A stretch of 64,000 nucleotides of DNA from Sordaria brevicollis. Lineage: Eukaryota > Ascomycota > Sordariomycetes > Sordariales > Sordariaceae. The notes under the pieces are model-generated. The model had not been told where the DNA came from. It saw only the letters and a program-made list of their open reading frames with translations, and did not search any database. Below are positions 10,974 through 28,232 of this stretch, one piece after another. Every line of letters starts with the position of its first letter. The first letter of the stretch is position 1. The stretch covers positions 1,488,001 through 1,552,000 of the forward strand of contig JAUTDP010000002.1 of assembly GCA_033439795.1 (NCBI GenBank), in the 5' to 3' direction. Both the position numbers and the translations under genes were made by a program.

Positions 10974-15564
<4,591 letters not shown>

Positions 15565-15807
15565 TTGAGTGTGGTTGATGGAAAGGGGGTGAGGGGAAGT
15601 TGGTGTGGAAAACAGCATTGCGGGATCACGGCAGTTGAAGGGGTTTGTTGGATACATCGTTGATTCCTTTCGTTCTAGATAATAGCTAGTATTCTTAGGT
15701 AGGTAACAAGAAATAACCCATCCCACCAGCGACCACGACGTTGTCAACATTCGTCATCTATGCTACCATTTCTGATATAGTGCTGGTTTACCTAGCAACG
15801 TCCGAGT

Positions 15808-18119
15808 CTAAGCAGGAGGCAAAAATGAAGTAAACAAAACCCCCTGAATCGCTGCGTACATGACCATAAACACCACAATCCCCCTTCCCAGCTTCTTCTT
15901 CTTTTTCTTCTCCTGGTCACCGTCATCACCGTCGTTAAGAAGCTGCTGAGCCAACCACCAGTACCACAGCGGATACCCGGACGATATACGCGTGATGATC
16001 TGCACGTGGTACGTGCTTACCGCGAGGACCGCGAGCAGGACTTGTTCCGCGGCTGCCGAGTGGATGAGGATCTGCATGCGTTGTTGGGCTGGTGTTGTTG
16101 TGGGTTCAGGGTCGGACTTGACGGACCCTGATGATGAAGGGTCTGGGGCGGCAGAAGAAGAAGTGGTGCCGGAAGCGGTAGCAGGTGACTTGTTGTTTTT
16201 CTCGACGGAGTTAGCGGTCAACTGCTGAGGCCGCTGTCTAAGCTGGTCCAAACCCGATTTTACCAGAATTGTAAGCATCGGGGCAGCGAGTAAGAAGAGA
16301 GGAATGTTGGGAAGGGTCCAGTAGCGGAGGAAGCCGACGTTCCTTGTTTATTGTAGAAGTGTTAGTCATGATTACCATTTTCTTTTCGGTGTTTTGTGGT
16401 AGGTAGGGGTAAGTAAGTGATATCAGTCGGTGATATCAAAGAGTGTGGGTGAGGGTGAGTAAGTAAGACGAGGCGTTTTCTGATGGTCCAATCGCCGGCT
16501 CTTTCAAGGGAAAGCCTCACTTGAGCTTTCTTTCACCCACTCAGAGCAAATGGAGGAAAAGTCCCATCCAAACGGAGAACAAAGACCACCCCCATTCCGT
16601 GGGCAAGAAAGAAGAGAAGTGGAAGGAAGGAAACTCACCAATAATGTTCCTGAACAAACGTGTAAATGCTAGGCACCACCGCAGCGCACCACTCCCTTGC
16701 TTCCTCCCGCGCCACAAGTCCCTCCAGCGCACCGCCGTCAGCACTCACGCCAGCGCCGACGCCACTGGCGCCGTAGCCGCCGCTGCCGCTAACGTCGGAT
16801 GTCTCGGATACCTCTACCCCTCCTCCACCAGACGACGACGAAAGGAACTTGTTAAGCAACCACAAACTCCCGGAAGGGCAGTACCTCATCCACGCGACGG
16901 TTTGCGGCACGATACTGCCCATTGCTACGAAGATGCCGCCTAGAAGTAGGGCGATTAGTCGTCTTAGGGTTTTGAGTAGTGGGATTTTCCCTCCGGAGGT
17001 GATGAATACGGAGAAGATGGTGAGGACTTCCCAGGCAAAGGGTAGCCCGTTCAAAATCCCGTTGGTTCTGAAAAGCGTTGCTATGCCGAAGGACAAGCCG
17101 GCTAGGAGGACGTTGAGGTCTCCTTTTAGCGTCAAGCTGCTACTACCAACCTTGCCATCATGTCCAAAAGTAGAAGAAGCGCCATCAGACAAGCAAGATC
17201 TAGCATAGAACCACCACCCCAAAAAGGAAAACAAGGCACAGGAACTTTCGGCGTAGGGTGCTGAGAGAAAGAGGCCGGCAGGAGAGAATATGAAAAGGAC
17301 GGAGGTGAGCAGAGCTAGTTTGCGCTGCTTTTGGGGTGAAGAGATGCAGCTGGAAAGTGGAAGAAGCAAGGTGAGGTGATAGAGAACAAGTGAGGCGAGG
17401 AGGTGGGAAATGTTGGAGAGGAGGACGGCGGTAACTGCTTCTGCGAGAGCGGTGGGTGAGTTGGGAAGGGGGAGACCGAGGGTTTGGAGAGCTGTGATGA
17501 TGGTCAGTGACTGTCTTTGTAATGCTCAATGAGGTGAGTGCCCGAGGTCAACTTGGGTGAGTGGTTGAGGTGAACAGAGACAGGTTAGTAAACGTGAACG
17601 AGAGGCTTGACGGGTAGACACTGTCTCTTCAACAAAGAGCAGCAAATTCCTAAACCAGCCTGTCATCACCCAACGACCTCCCCTAATCTGTCCCAACCTA
17701 TCCACCATCCACCTCTTAACTCTCAATGAAGAAATAACAAAAAGAGACTTACCACCCAAAACCCCCCTCACACTCGCCACCAACCCCGTCCCAAATGCCC
17801 ACTCCTGCTCATACACATACCCCCTCTTCGCCGCGCTCACAAAGTAAATCGCATCCCAGCTGTTGAACCTCGTGACCAGCCGCTTGCCAAAGTTCCTCAC
17901 CAGCTCTGCCACCCCATTTCCATCGTTGACCGAAAGTGGCTCGTCGTCGCCTATTAGCAGTAGGTCGGCTGAGGTGTCGTAAGCACGGTCGTTGACGAGT
18001 GTTGACCCGACGGCAATCAGCAAAAGGAAGAACTTCCAGAGAAAGAAGGTTTTGAGGATTGTCCGGTGGGGATGGTTGGTGAGTGCGGAACTCTTGGTAA
18101 GAGGTGAAGTGGTTGTCAT
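15808..18119 (-). CDS. gpi18: GPI mannosyltransferase 2 (GPI18 / PIG-V)
   Basis: Exons in transcription order are 18119..17753, 17491..16639 and 16342..15808, giving 584 aa. The enzyme adds the second mannose to the GPI-anchor precursor in the ER lumen. The family signature is clear: NSWDAIYFVSAAKRGYVYEQ (about residues 86-105, with the WDAIYF Asp at 89), then FSPAGLFLSAPYAES, LFRTNGILNG and, near the end, ITRISSGYPLWYWW. It is a multi-pass membrane protein, starting with a hydrophobic segment at residues 23-41. The frame is open further upstream, but MTTTSP at 18119 leaves the usual short cytosolic tail before the first membrane helix. Both introns are unusually long for this window (261 and 296 nt). 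Each has a recognisable branch site (CTGAC, CTAAC) near the acceptor. Confidence 0.9.
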
Positions 18120-20827
18120 GTCATTGGTTTGTTGTGTGTCTCTAGCTTCGATATAGGCCAGGCGGTGATGTTGACCCGATGAAATGAGGTCGGTAACGGA
18201 CAGCGGCGGACGGGAAGGCCGTGAGACTGTGGTACAACGTGTATCTCGAGTGTCGAAGGTGTACCTGGCGGAGTGGGTGGTACTGTGTCCCCTGTGTGTT
18301 CCCCCTCCTTGTTTGATGGTGATGGTGATGGCTCGTGGCACTTTGAGAGTTGTTGGAGGTCAAAGTTCCCACGTGGAAGTCAGGGGCTTTTCTGGCGCCG
18401 TCGTCAAGATTGGCGAGCTACCAGTGTTTCGCTAAGGCTGAACGAACTCGATGAATTGGAAATCTTTAGCTCCTTCGAGTTAAAGCTCCTCACGAATGCC
18501 GTAGTATGTGCCGTGTTGTGGCGTTTCAAGCCTTCAACTCCAATTGTGATGTGTGTGCCTATTTGAAACTGGAGAATGAAGTTGTCACTGCAAGTGTCAC
18601 CAGCGCCTGGAAGTTGCAGCGAGTGACATGGTGAAACGTTCAGTGTGTTGCGGCGTGGCAGCGAAATATTGAAACTTACGGTATGGCTCGTATTGCTAGG
18701 AGATAATTGTTAAGGAAGCCTAAGCGTTTATTGACACGGAACGCTCGGGCCTTTGCCTCAACTTCCTTTTTTTCCGACGTGCCACGGAGTGGTGAGAGCT
18801 TCATCCCCTTTCCCTCAAAGTAAACAAACTTCCTTTTCTAGCATTGACAGGAATCTCGGGAGTAACCGGAAACCTCAGCCTCATCGCCTTCTCCATCGTG
18901 GCGGTGAACCACAAATATCGCACGAAGCTACCTGCCGGTAGTTGAGTGTCAAACGATAACACCCGACCCGACCAGATATCAGATCCCGGTTCAAGGTGGC
19001 CTGACCTTTTCAAACGATATCGATACTCATTGCATGTGATGAAAGGTCACTGAACAAACTCCGACTTTTCCTGATCATATTGACCAACCCTCCCCGAACC
19101 AGATATCCATGTCCAAAATCCAGAACAGCAAGAACGGCTACAAAAGGGCCGAGAAGATGGACTTTTGCCTGATGTTGCTAAACTCCGCTGGATGAAGAAA
19201 ATCTGAAAATCGGAAACTAGAATTTTGGGAGAAGGAAATTCGGCCGGTACCGTTTTCATGACATCACTTCAACATTGACGGCAGGCCTTCCTGGAGATGG
19301 GTTAATGAACCCCTGGAAAACACAGGTATCAACCCTGAAATTATTCTTTCTGGTTCTTTTTGATTATTCCATCCCTCGGCATTTTGACTTGACAGTTCTC
19401 GAGTTGCGGTGTTTGATACCAGAAGAGTTCTTGGGAGGTTGATAACATATGCGGCTTTTCAATTGCACCGGCCTTCTCCTCGACCGTTTGACGATCTCCC
19501 AAACCCCTCCGAAGTTCGCGAATCTCGAATCTCGATGTCCCATCAGTATCATGCCAAAACATGATGCCATGGCCCTATGGCCCTATCAAAGTGGACTTTT
19601 ATCTTCCATTTCTTTTCTCCCTTGCCTGTCCGACTTTTTTTTGCGCCTTTTCCTGCCCTATGACACGCCGCCGCCGGCTGCTTCTAGGCTTGCCGAAACG
19701 GAGTGATCAGTGATGTGTGAATGCAACAGTGACATCGTCCCGGGAAGTCCAAAATCGTTCGGCGGCGTGACTGACACCATGGCAACCACCCCGTCCAAAA
19801 AAAGAATCGCACAACGGAGCTTGAGGGGGATGGACGGACATCGGGGTCCAGAAGGACCCCGTTCCGACCGCACCGCTGGCAAGGCGTTCGCTGTTGTTGC
19901 GGTCCTTGCGGACGGGAGAGCGGGATTTCCCGCCAAGCCCAAGGCGCCAACGTGACCGGCGAAAACTTCACCGCGGTGAAGATTGAAGAAAATTTCAGAA
20001 GTTCATGCCGGCGATCGACGTTCATCGAACAACGCATTATCCATGTTATGCATTTTGTACATATGTACATCTTATGCCTGCCCCTCTTCCCCCCTCGTTC
20101 CGCACCCACCTCCGCTTTCTATGTTTTTTTTTCTTACAGTACGTAGGTGATTCCGGTGTCTCCACCGCCGGTTATGCACAATTCAGCTGGCCCTACTTCC
20201 TTATTTCCTGCGCGCCGGACGGAGTCCCGCCCGGTTGTTGACCTAACTTGTGGATAATGTGGAGCGAGGCTTTTCGGCGGCTTGGGCGGGCTGATGACCG
20301 GGGCTTGGCACTAATGTGTCCGCAGGCCGCAAGGACGGGACTCCATAGGTAACCCCATTCCGTTGGCGTTGCTAGGTCCGCTCCGTAGGTAACTCCGTAA
20401 GCGAGTCGGATTTGGGGGTTGTGACTCCATCGTGAAAGATGGAAAGCCGGTGATCTCCTGCTGCAGCTGCAGCTTCGGTTGTGTTCTGCAGCACACCAGT
20501 CTGGTGGTGGACTTTTTCACCGCCAAAAGTTACATAAAGTTCAGCTGGAGCTGAAGAAATGGATGTGGGTTTTATGCGAAAGCGGGGTTATGAGAACGAC
20601 AACGACCAAAGATCATGACTGAGCAAAGATACCTTGACTCTTCGCTTTTGTACAAGTTTGAAGAACAACGCAAAAGTTTCTTCACATGCATGATATAGCA
20701 ATCCATTAATAATTGGCATCTAATGGATAGCCGCAAATCACTCAGGTAAGATTGGTTCAACGGAGAATTTTTTTGAATTTTTATATAGCCAAGGCCCCGG
20801 CCGATGTCCTCAAAGTCAGGGATGGTA
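18120..20827. other. intergenic region before the first transposon
   Basis: About 2.7 kb with no convincing gene. Only short ORFs on both strands occur, with no sustained codon bias. The first few hundred bases are the promoter side of GPI18. Confidence 0.5.
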
Positions 20828-20941
20828 CTCGTCGGTTAGGGTGGGGCCTACCTTTGGGGGCTTGGTGCCAAGCTAACCTCCTCTCCTCGTCCCTCTGAGA
20901 GTCGGGATTTTTACCTGTAACGCGCAAGCTCTGTAACGCTC
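20828..20941 (+). repeat. left terminal inverted repeat of the pogo-type element
   Basis: Begins CTCGTCGGTTAGG after TA. The inner 42 bp (20900-20941) is nearly identical to the inverted copy at the right end. The AACCTCCTCTC block in between is also shared. Confidence 0.85.
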
Positions 20942-21127
20942 TAGAATCAATAATCTACTAGAATTTTACTAAACCTTCATTAATCCTTTTATAAATAACC
21001 TTATTGTGCTCGTCTCGTCGAGCTCTACCTATTATATATACTTTTACTATACCTGTCTTTAATCTAGAGGTTGTATCCCGTGTAGAGAAGGCTACCCGGC
21101 ATTTTTTGGCAGGCTAGACCGCAACCA

Positions 21128-22500
21128 TAACCCGATCTACTACGTCTCGAATTAAGGCTAATATTAAGGTTAGAAATAAAAGGAGAATTATATATAAGAA
21201 CGTTAGCGATTTATTTAAAGTTAGTAAAACTATTATTAAAAAGTATATAATATTTATTAGGGAGGGTAAGGCTCTACTAATGGGTATAGAAGTATATTAC
21301 CCGTTAGCGTTAATAAAGGAGGAGGATAAGGCTTTTAATATCGTGGTTTAGATCGCTAACCGTGGAATATTCTCGTTGAATAATACCTCCTTCGTAAAAT
21401 TAGTTAACTAATTACGCGTTTAACGATTAATTCCCCTATTAATTAATTTATATAGGATATAGCCTTAAAATTGGCGTAAATAATACTTAGAGTTCGAATT
21501 TAAGGGGGCTAATTTTAAGGATATAAAACGTATAAATGTAGAAGGATAGTTGGAGAGTTTTGAAAATTAGTTTAAAGAGGTGAAGGCTATCTATAATGCC
21601 TTTAATATTAAAAAGGAGAATGTGTGGAATATAGATGAATCTCCTTTTTAAGTTAGGGAAATAAAGGGGATTATAAAGGTATATAATTTCTTAATATTAT
21701 AATTCCCTATATTAATTTATATAGTAATAAGTATTATTTGTAAAAAATTGAGTAAGGATAAAGCGTATTATTTTTAATCCTAGTAATAAAGAAAATTTTA
21801 TTACCATTAATGTTATATCCGCCGCCGCTAAAAGTATACCCTCTTTTTTTATATTTAAGGTATAAATTATAGTAAGTTAATATCGATTAACGTTAATTTA
21901 GTATAATTAACGTTAATAAATTAATTGTTATATAAGTATAGGGCAACGTATAGGCGAGCTATAAGGTCGATCTAGACGTAGTTATTACTAATACGGTAAT
22001 AGGATATAATAATGCCTATTGAGTATTATAGTAGGTGCGTTATTTTAATAAGTATTCCTTTAAATTATCCCCTTCCTTCGACGGCTATATTATCGAGGAG
22101 TGGTTTAGTCTATCCTTAAATTACCCTCCCCCCTTCGAGAAATTTAATAATAATATTACGGTTAATATATTAATAAAACCGAAGGTATATAGGGTATTAT
22201 TTATAAATAGGTTCGAAGCCTATAAGGATTTGAATATATTATAATACTATAATACCTTCGATATTATCCCCTTAACATTACCCTTACATATAAACTATAT
22301 TCTCCAACCGTTGGATATAGGTATTTATTAAGTAATTAAAAAGGCTTATTAGAAGGCTCTAGCGGATAAAATTACTAGCGGTATTATTACAATTAATTAT
22401 ATAATCTTTTTAAATAATTGGAAGAAGGTTAAAGAAATTGGTTTTATACGTAATAATATTTATAAGGGGTGGGAGAAAACGGGTCTTTAACCACTTAAAC
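21128..22500 (+). pseudogene. pogo/Fot1-like DDE transposase remnant
   Basis: Conceptual reading shows an N-terminal helix-turn-helix-like stretch (DLFKVSKTIIKKY, about 21206) and the first catalytic Asp region WNIDESPF at 21625-21648. Near 22200 comes the LFINRFEAYKDLN block that corresponds to the second Asp region. It is followed by the family-typical LTLPLHINYILQPLDIG at about 22270-22320. The reading frame is broken by many in-frame stops and a few shifts, so no protein can be made. The pattern of stops at expected Gln/Trp positions points to RIP rather than random decay. Confidence 0.85.
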
Positions 22501-22599
22501 CAAGTAAATTAATATTATTTTTACTATTTTTACTATTTTTACTACTGTTTTTTAATAATATGCTTATAATTAATTTTATTTATTAAATGTGCTACTCAA

Positions 22600-23945
22600 C
22601 TAGTTACGCGAGTCTATTAGGGTAAAATAAGAGCCGTTATTTCTTAACCGCTTCAAAGCTATTACGCCGCGTAAAGCCCTTCGTACCCTCGAGTCCCCCG
22701 CCATTTAAAAGCGCTTTAATATCGCCAACTCCCCGCTCAAAAATAGTATTAATAACGCCAAAGTTGCGTTGAAGGTATTTATTAATAGCTAAAGGATATT
22801 ATTTGAATGGCAAGAGATGTAATAACGTTATATAGAAGCGGAAGTATAGAAGTAAAACCCGCGGCGCTATGTTGCTATTAGGGATAGGGCGTATACTAAG
22901 GAGGCTCTAAATACTAAAGTAGCCGCCAAAGCATTATTCGATATAGAAGAAAGTTTAAAAGAGATTTATCGAGTAAATATAACCTTTATTAAAAAGGTTA
23001 CCTTCGAAGAGAACCCTAGCCTTAAGTAGTAGCTACTATGCAAAAACTAAGCTAAGAAAAAGAAAGGTCTTATTATCGAAGAGGCTCCTCCTATCCCTAA
23101 TAATAATAACTTTATTCTTATTACGATAAATGACCTAGAGTACAATAAAGCATTTAAAGTTAAAGAGGGATAGGATAAATATACGACTAATAATACCCGG
23201 CGTAATTATTTTACTACTTTATGGGGGCAAGACTTCGAATACCATATCCCTGAAATTAAGGTATGGAAGGCAATACAGCCTAAGTAGGATATAAAAGCAT
23301 TCCTGGCCAGCCTTAAGGACGAGGAGGATCAACGGTTTGAGGAAATAGGGAAGACTACCCTACCTTTAATGTATAAGGATTACGTACCTTTCAAGACCTA
23401 TAGTAAGAAGAGGGTAAGGAAAGTTAGGAGGGGGAGTTCCTCCTCGGTAGAGATCTTCCTAAGTAACGAAGGTGTAGAGGAGCTCCCAAAATTGCCAACC
23501 ATACTAAAATACCCTCATTTAGTCACTAAGAGGGTAATAGAAGTAGGGCCCTCTTCTATTGGACCAGCTACATTAATACCTTACCTACCTCTTCGTAAGA
23601 AGATCAAACCCCCCCCTTCTAAAAAGGGGAAGGAGAAGGCTATCGATATAGAATCTGAGGAAGAGGAGGAGGAGGAGGAGGTAATAGTAATTATAACGGT
23701 GGTAGGTAAGAAGTTCGAAATGCCTACCAATTGTATACAGGTTATTATTACTATACCAAATAGGTTTTCTAGTAATTTTGAAAGTATTAATACTAATAAG
23801 GGTGAAGAATCTAAGTTGGATATTATTATATAAGGTATAGTACACAGACCACCTAAGCATTTTCAATATTATGATAAATTATTACGACCGGTTGTTTATA
23901 AATTAAATATATGGCTAGATAGAGACAACTATTACGAGTAATCCG
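22600..23945 (+). pseudogene. C-terminal extension or second ORF of the pogo-type element
   Basis: Downstream of the DDE remnant is another coding-like stretch, still broken upstream but open over 23369-23833 (154 codons). It carries Lys/Arg-rich patches, Pro-rich segments, a Lys-rich nuclear-localisation-like KKGKEKA and a run of eight Glu. The frame continues past a TAA near 23831 into YYDKLLRPVVYKLN. Either the transposase had a long C-terminal domain or the element carried a second gene. I do not recognise a domain. Confidence 0.55.
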
Positions 23946-24005
23946 ATTATTTCAGCTTTTTTTTTACTTGTGTTTTGGTGGAGTTATAGTAGTTTGTGTG
24001 ATCTG

Positions 24006-24111
24006 GAGCGTTATAGAGCTTGCGCGTTACAGGTAAAAATCCCGACTTTCGAAGGGATTAAGAGAGGAGGTTGGCTGGACCCACCCATAGCTACAATACC
24101 TAACCGACGAG
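24006..24111 (-). repeat. right terminal inverted repeat of the pogo-type element
   Basis: Inverted partner of the left repeat, ending CCTAACCGACGAG before TA. The inner block 24006-24047 has one mismatch to the left copy. Confidence 0.85.
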
Positions 24112-24481
24112 TATGTCTTATTAGGGAAATCATCAAGGAACATGTGGGTGTGGAAACGGCGAACTGCTTCCCCCAGTCAAAAAGTGATCAAGGAACTCTT
24201 TAAATTTCGAAAGCAACCTCCTGTTTGTGACGCCGTCTCGTGTAAAAATACAAACCTCTCTGTACGGAACGATACCAATCCAACAATACAGAAGAACAAC
24301 CGAACATGTCTTTGTTGATACCAAGCGCTCTCTCCATCGGTACAGTCCCAACCATTGACCATCTCTTCATATATCGTCATGCCACCCCTGGACTCTGTTG
24401 TCCTTTCTGCTGTTGTATTCCTGTCTTATATATATCCTCTTTCAACTCGAACCCCAGAATGGCCTCTCACTCTTATCACAA

Positions 24482-25338
24482 TCACCTAAACTTGCTAACG
24501 ATAACCGCAATGATAAGCAGCACCAGCACGGTAATGATAGCAATGGTGATTATCCGATTTGTAGCCATCCTGGTTTGAAAGCATAAGTGGTCAGTATCAC
24601 TCAGCCATTATCATTATTCGCATTTTCCGGGCAAAAGGGGAGAGGGTGGTACCTGCGTGCCATGCCCTTTAGTGTCTTGACACTTCGGTCCACATAGCCT
24701 TCACTCTCATATAGTATCGTGGTGGTGTGCTCAATGACCTCGCGCTGACGATGCAGGTCGGCCAACGTGCTGGCGCCGATGGCTTCCGTCTCGGCAGCCA
24801 ATGCCTGGCTGGCCTTGAGGCGTTGTGTGCTCCGGTCGAGCCGGTCGGTGCCTTTTTATTTTCCCGTTTTGTCAGCACTTCATCCCCAGTAAATCCTCCT
24901 TGTCATCCCTTAAAGAGTCGTGGTCATCCACCCACCTGATAGCAACTGCTGCCTCTGCTCAAAATGCCTATCGCCACCCGACGAGCCGGCCGGGTTATCG
25001 GTATATCTGCCCCCGAACAGCGCGCTCCGGTCCGTGGCCAGCGTCTGCAGCTTGCGGCGGTGCTTGTCGACGTCGCTCCGGTAGTCGCGCAACCGCTTGT
25101 TGATGGCGGTCCGCGACGACGAGGGCACGTTCTGCTTCTCCATGTTCATCTGGTCCAGCAGCTCGCCGGCCTCCTCCAGGGCGCGCTCGGCCGTGCTGAG
25201 GGCTGCTTTCCGCGGCTCGCCCGTCAGCTCCGAGATCTGGTCGAGTTTTTGCACCAGGTCGGCCTGGACGAGCTGGTATTCTGTTTCATAGTGCTTGAAG
25301 AGCTCCGTGCCGGCTTCGCTGTCGAGGATGTTTGCCAT
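24482..25338 (-). CDS. vti1: v-SNARE Vti1 (Qb-SNARE)
   Basis: Exons in transcription order are 25338..24936, 24851..24653 and 24569..24482, giving 229 aa, the normal Vti1 size. The introns are 84 and 83 nt. The N-terminal domain begins MANILDSEAGTELFKHYE and forms the three-helix bundle (residues about 1-100). Next come the SNARE motif (LDRSTQRL to LKGMARRM), with the zero-layer Gln in LHRQREVIEH, and a C-terminal membrane anchor (ITIAIITVLVLLIIAVIV) that leaves only four residues in the lumen. It acts in Golgi-endosome and vacuole fusion. The gene starts just outside the pogo-type transposon; the element ends about 370 bp beyond its stop codon. Confidence 0.94.
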
Positions 25339-28232
25339 CTTGGATTATGTGTGTGGAGTATAGTATCTGTCGCTATCGAATGTGGAGGCTGGGTTTCAGG
25401 TGACTGTGCTGTCGTTGGGCTGTAGCCGTATCGGGGGTGTCTTCGAGTGCTCGTTTATCGGCGGGTATCGTGATTCTCAATTATTCAGATTCGTCATTAA
25501 TCATGCGAAAGAGGGGCGGCGTCTTTGATGCGGTCGCGATGGCGGAGATGTGGTTGGGCTGGCGTTTGTCGTTGGTTGGTCTAGCGTTATCGCAAGGAGT
25601 GGTCGTCGAGTGTTGTCGCCAGCGACACCAGTGTCATTCGAGCCCCGTAGTCGGTCGTCTCAGCAGCCTGACAAGCGAAGTGGAAAGGCAGGCGCGGCGG
25701 GAGACGCAGCAAGTGGGCACGGGCCAACGATGGACACATGACTTTGTTACATACAGTTACAGTGATCACGGCTGCAGCCTACCTCTAGGGGCGAGTGACG
25801 TACACGTGCTTGGCATTGGCGCAATGCAGTGTTGTTGCAGTTCGTGTACGTAAGCGTTGTATTGTCTGTAAACTGTAACTTACACGGATCTTATCTTAAA
25901 CTTCCGCCTGGGACTGCCGGGGACTTTGGCGTATTCAACTCTCAATTGGTTTCTTTGTGCGACTGAAAAATTGACCTCTCACCACCACGATTTCGATCTG
26001 TGGAATGTCCAGCAATCGAGACTGATAACGAGTTGAACCAGTTTGGGAAACATATCGCTTGAACGCCCCAGTCAGCGGCCACGTTCCAAGACATACCAAG
26101 ATGCACACGGTTACGGCTGCTTGACGCGCCTCTTGGCTGTTATGCGGGGAAAGATCTCTCGGTCTCTTGACATTTCCAATATCTTTGTAATTCCTTTTCC
26201 AGGCTTTTTGACTTCTTGTCCTGTCGTCACCGGTTGCTTTGGGGAAATCTTCTCTGGCACCCAAGTCGGAATGGCCGGCAATGTTGAACTGCGGCGCAAT
26301 TAGCGGCCTGACATTGCCACGAGATTAGCTCCTCAATTGCCAGTTGCTGGTGTTGGATCATATACCTGTCAGCTATGACATTTTAACATTAAAACACCAA
26401 GGACCACTCATCACCAACACCCCTCCTGCTGGCCTCGTGGCACACACACACACATATCATCATTTTCTGTCGCACTCCTCGCTTCGGACTCCCAAGCAAA
26501 CCCAAGCTCGACCATACTTTATTCAACAAGCTCTGCACTAGGCTTCAGCCCAGCAGCGATCAGTACCTGTCCGTCTGACTAAACCTCCATCTCAGAACGG
26601 ACAAATCAACGAGCCCGGCCACACTTCGAGAATCCGCTGTGAGCTTCTTCATTCGAGGCTGTTTGTCAGGCCGATCCACTCTCGGCACGCGGTGGGACTC
26701 GCTGGAATCCATCATCGCCTGGCCAGTGGAGAGTTGTGAATGGAGACATACACCGATCGAGAGTGACAGTACGTACCACTACCGTCCAAGACGTCCGACG
26801 GTTGGTGATTTTCAACATCGGCGGCCGATTTCAGCGATTTCACCGTTGCCGGCGTCCACCGTCATTATCCACACCTCAGCACCGAGCTGGCCCCGTTCTT
26901 GGAGATTCGCCTAGGCTAGCTCAGGGCTTGGCTTGTCCACTTTGCTTACCAGGATCTCATAGGATCTGCCGTGCGCTTCCGCCGTCGCTTTTTCCCATTC
27001 TTTTTCCGTGGTTGTGACCCGCCGATACCATTGGCACAGAAACGCCGACGACAGCTCTTTGCTAGCTTTCAGAGACCTTTCAGAGAGCTCCTCGCAGCTC
27101 GGTGATAGCTTGGACCCCGTCAGAGGGTGAGGCCAAGACTTGGTGACAGTGTCTCATTGGTGACCACTTTGTTGGTGCTCTCCCTGTCACTGCTTGCTCA
27201 CTGCCTCTGTGGTGGTGGTTGTTGCGGGTGTGGTGGTGCCTTGTCTCCTTGGCCCTGCCACTCCGAGTCTGTCCCGGCCCCCCCTTGTTTGGACTTGTTT
27301 GGTTTTCTCTTCGTCTCTCTTGACAACCACAAATCCTCCACACACCAACAACGACCGAGGCTTTGCTTCTCCCGGGCTCCTCCAGAACTCCAGAGGCTCC
27401 GGGAGCCCAGGGTCTTGTTTTTCTCCAGTTCCTCACCTTATCCATACCGAGACGGCCAATTAATTCAATAAACCGTCAGGGTCTTCCTTGTCTTATTCTC
27501 TTCCGCGCCGTCTCCACGTCCCTGGTTTCTCACGGGTGCATCTCCTGTTGATCTGGAATCCTGTTCTTGCTTCTTTCTTTTCTCCGTTCCTTCTCTCGCT
27601 CGCGACTGTTTCTCTTATTCTCCGATACGACGCCACCGGAACCGCAAGAGTAGACCTTTGCATATAACGTTCCATCACCCTCTGACCTAGCACACGGTTA
27701 GCCTCATACGATCTCACTATTTGACTTGGCCAACTGCTTCTCAGGCAACAGCATTCCGACTCCGACTCACCATAACAACCTACTTGGAAGTGAACCGGAT
27801 CATATCAGCTAAAGCTCTCCATTGTTTGGGTTAAGAGAGGAACGACATTGTCTTTGTCGGATTGCGGAAGAGCGGGAATCCACAGCTATCGACCTGAGCT
27901 TCACTCTTCCGTGTTTCGGGATCTGCGCATGTGGCGGTGCTCTGAGAGCAGGGGGAAACATTTGTGAATTGCCTCACAATCGGCTTTTGGGTTCCGAATA
28001 CCAAGAATTCATAAAGACGGGAACTGCGCACCTGCCTCTTGACATCGCGGCTGGTTCCGTTGAGACTCGACGACAACTCAATCGATCCTTCCTCGTTCGG
28101 CTATCTCATAAGGTCCCCACCTCTACGCCCCTTCCTCATACGATCTCACTTGCGACTTCCCTTTTTACCATACCCGTCCTGTCGACCCCAAACGGAAAGG
28201 GCCTCCGGGGCCCTAGGGGTACTTGATCAAAA
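25339..28232. other. intergenic region between divergent VTI1 and the 691-aa gene
   Basis: A 2.9-kb divergent spacer. From about 26350 on, the plus strand is rich in TC, CCA and CAC words (including a CACACACAC run near 26445), as in long fungal 5' leaders. Small ORFs here have no coding character. I see no RNA gene. Confidence 0.55.

Larger units (their letters stand above)
20828..24111. mobile_element. RIP-degraded pogo/Fot1-type DNA transposon, 3.3 kb
   Basis: The outer ends are CTCGTCGGTTAGG (20828-20840) and its reverse complement (24099-24111), each next to a TA dinucleotide (20826-20827, 24112-24113), the expected target duplication. Further in, a 42-bp segment at 20900-20941 matches 24006-24047 inverted with one difference; the stretch between is more diverged. 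The interior is very AT-rich compared with its flanks. The coding remnants carry many TAA and TAG stops where Gln or Trp is expected, which is the CpA-to-TpA outcome of RIP. Transposase remnants identify the pogo/Fot1 branch of the Tc1/mariner superfamily. Confidence 0.88.

Noticed and set aside
18960..19020. Possible tRNA-like TTC-arm (CCCGGTTCAAGG)
   Set aside because: No acceptor or anticodon stem can be formed around it.
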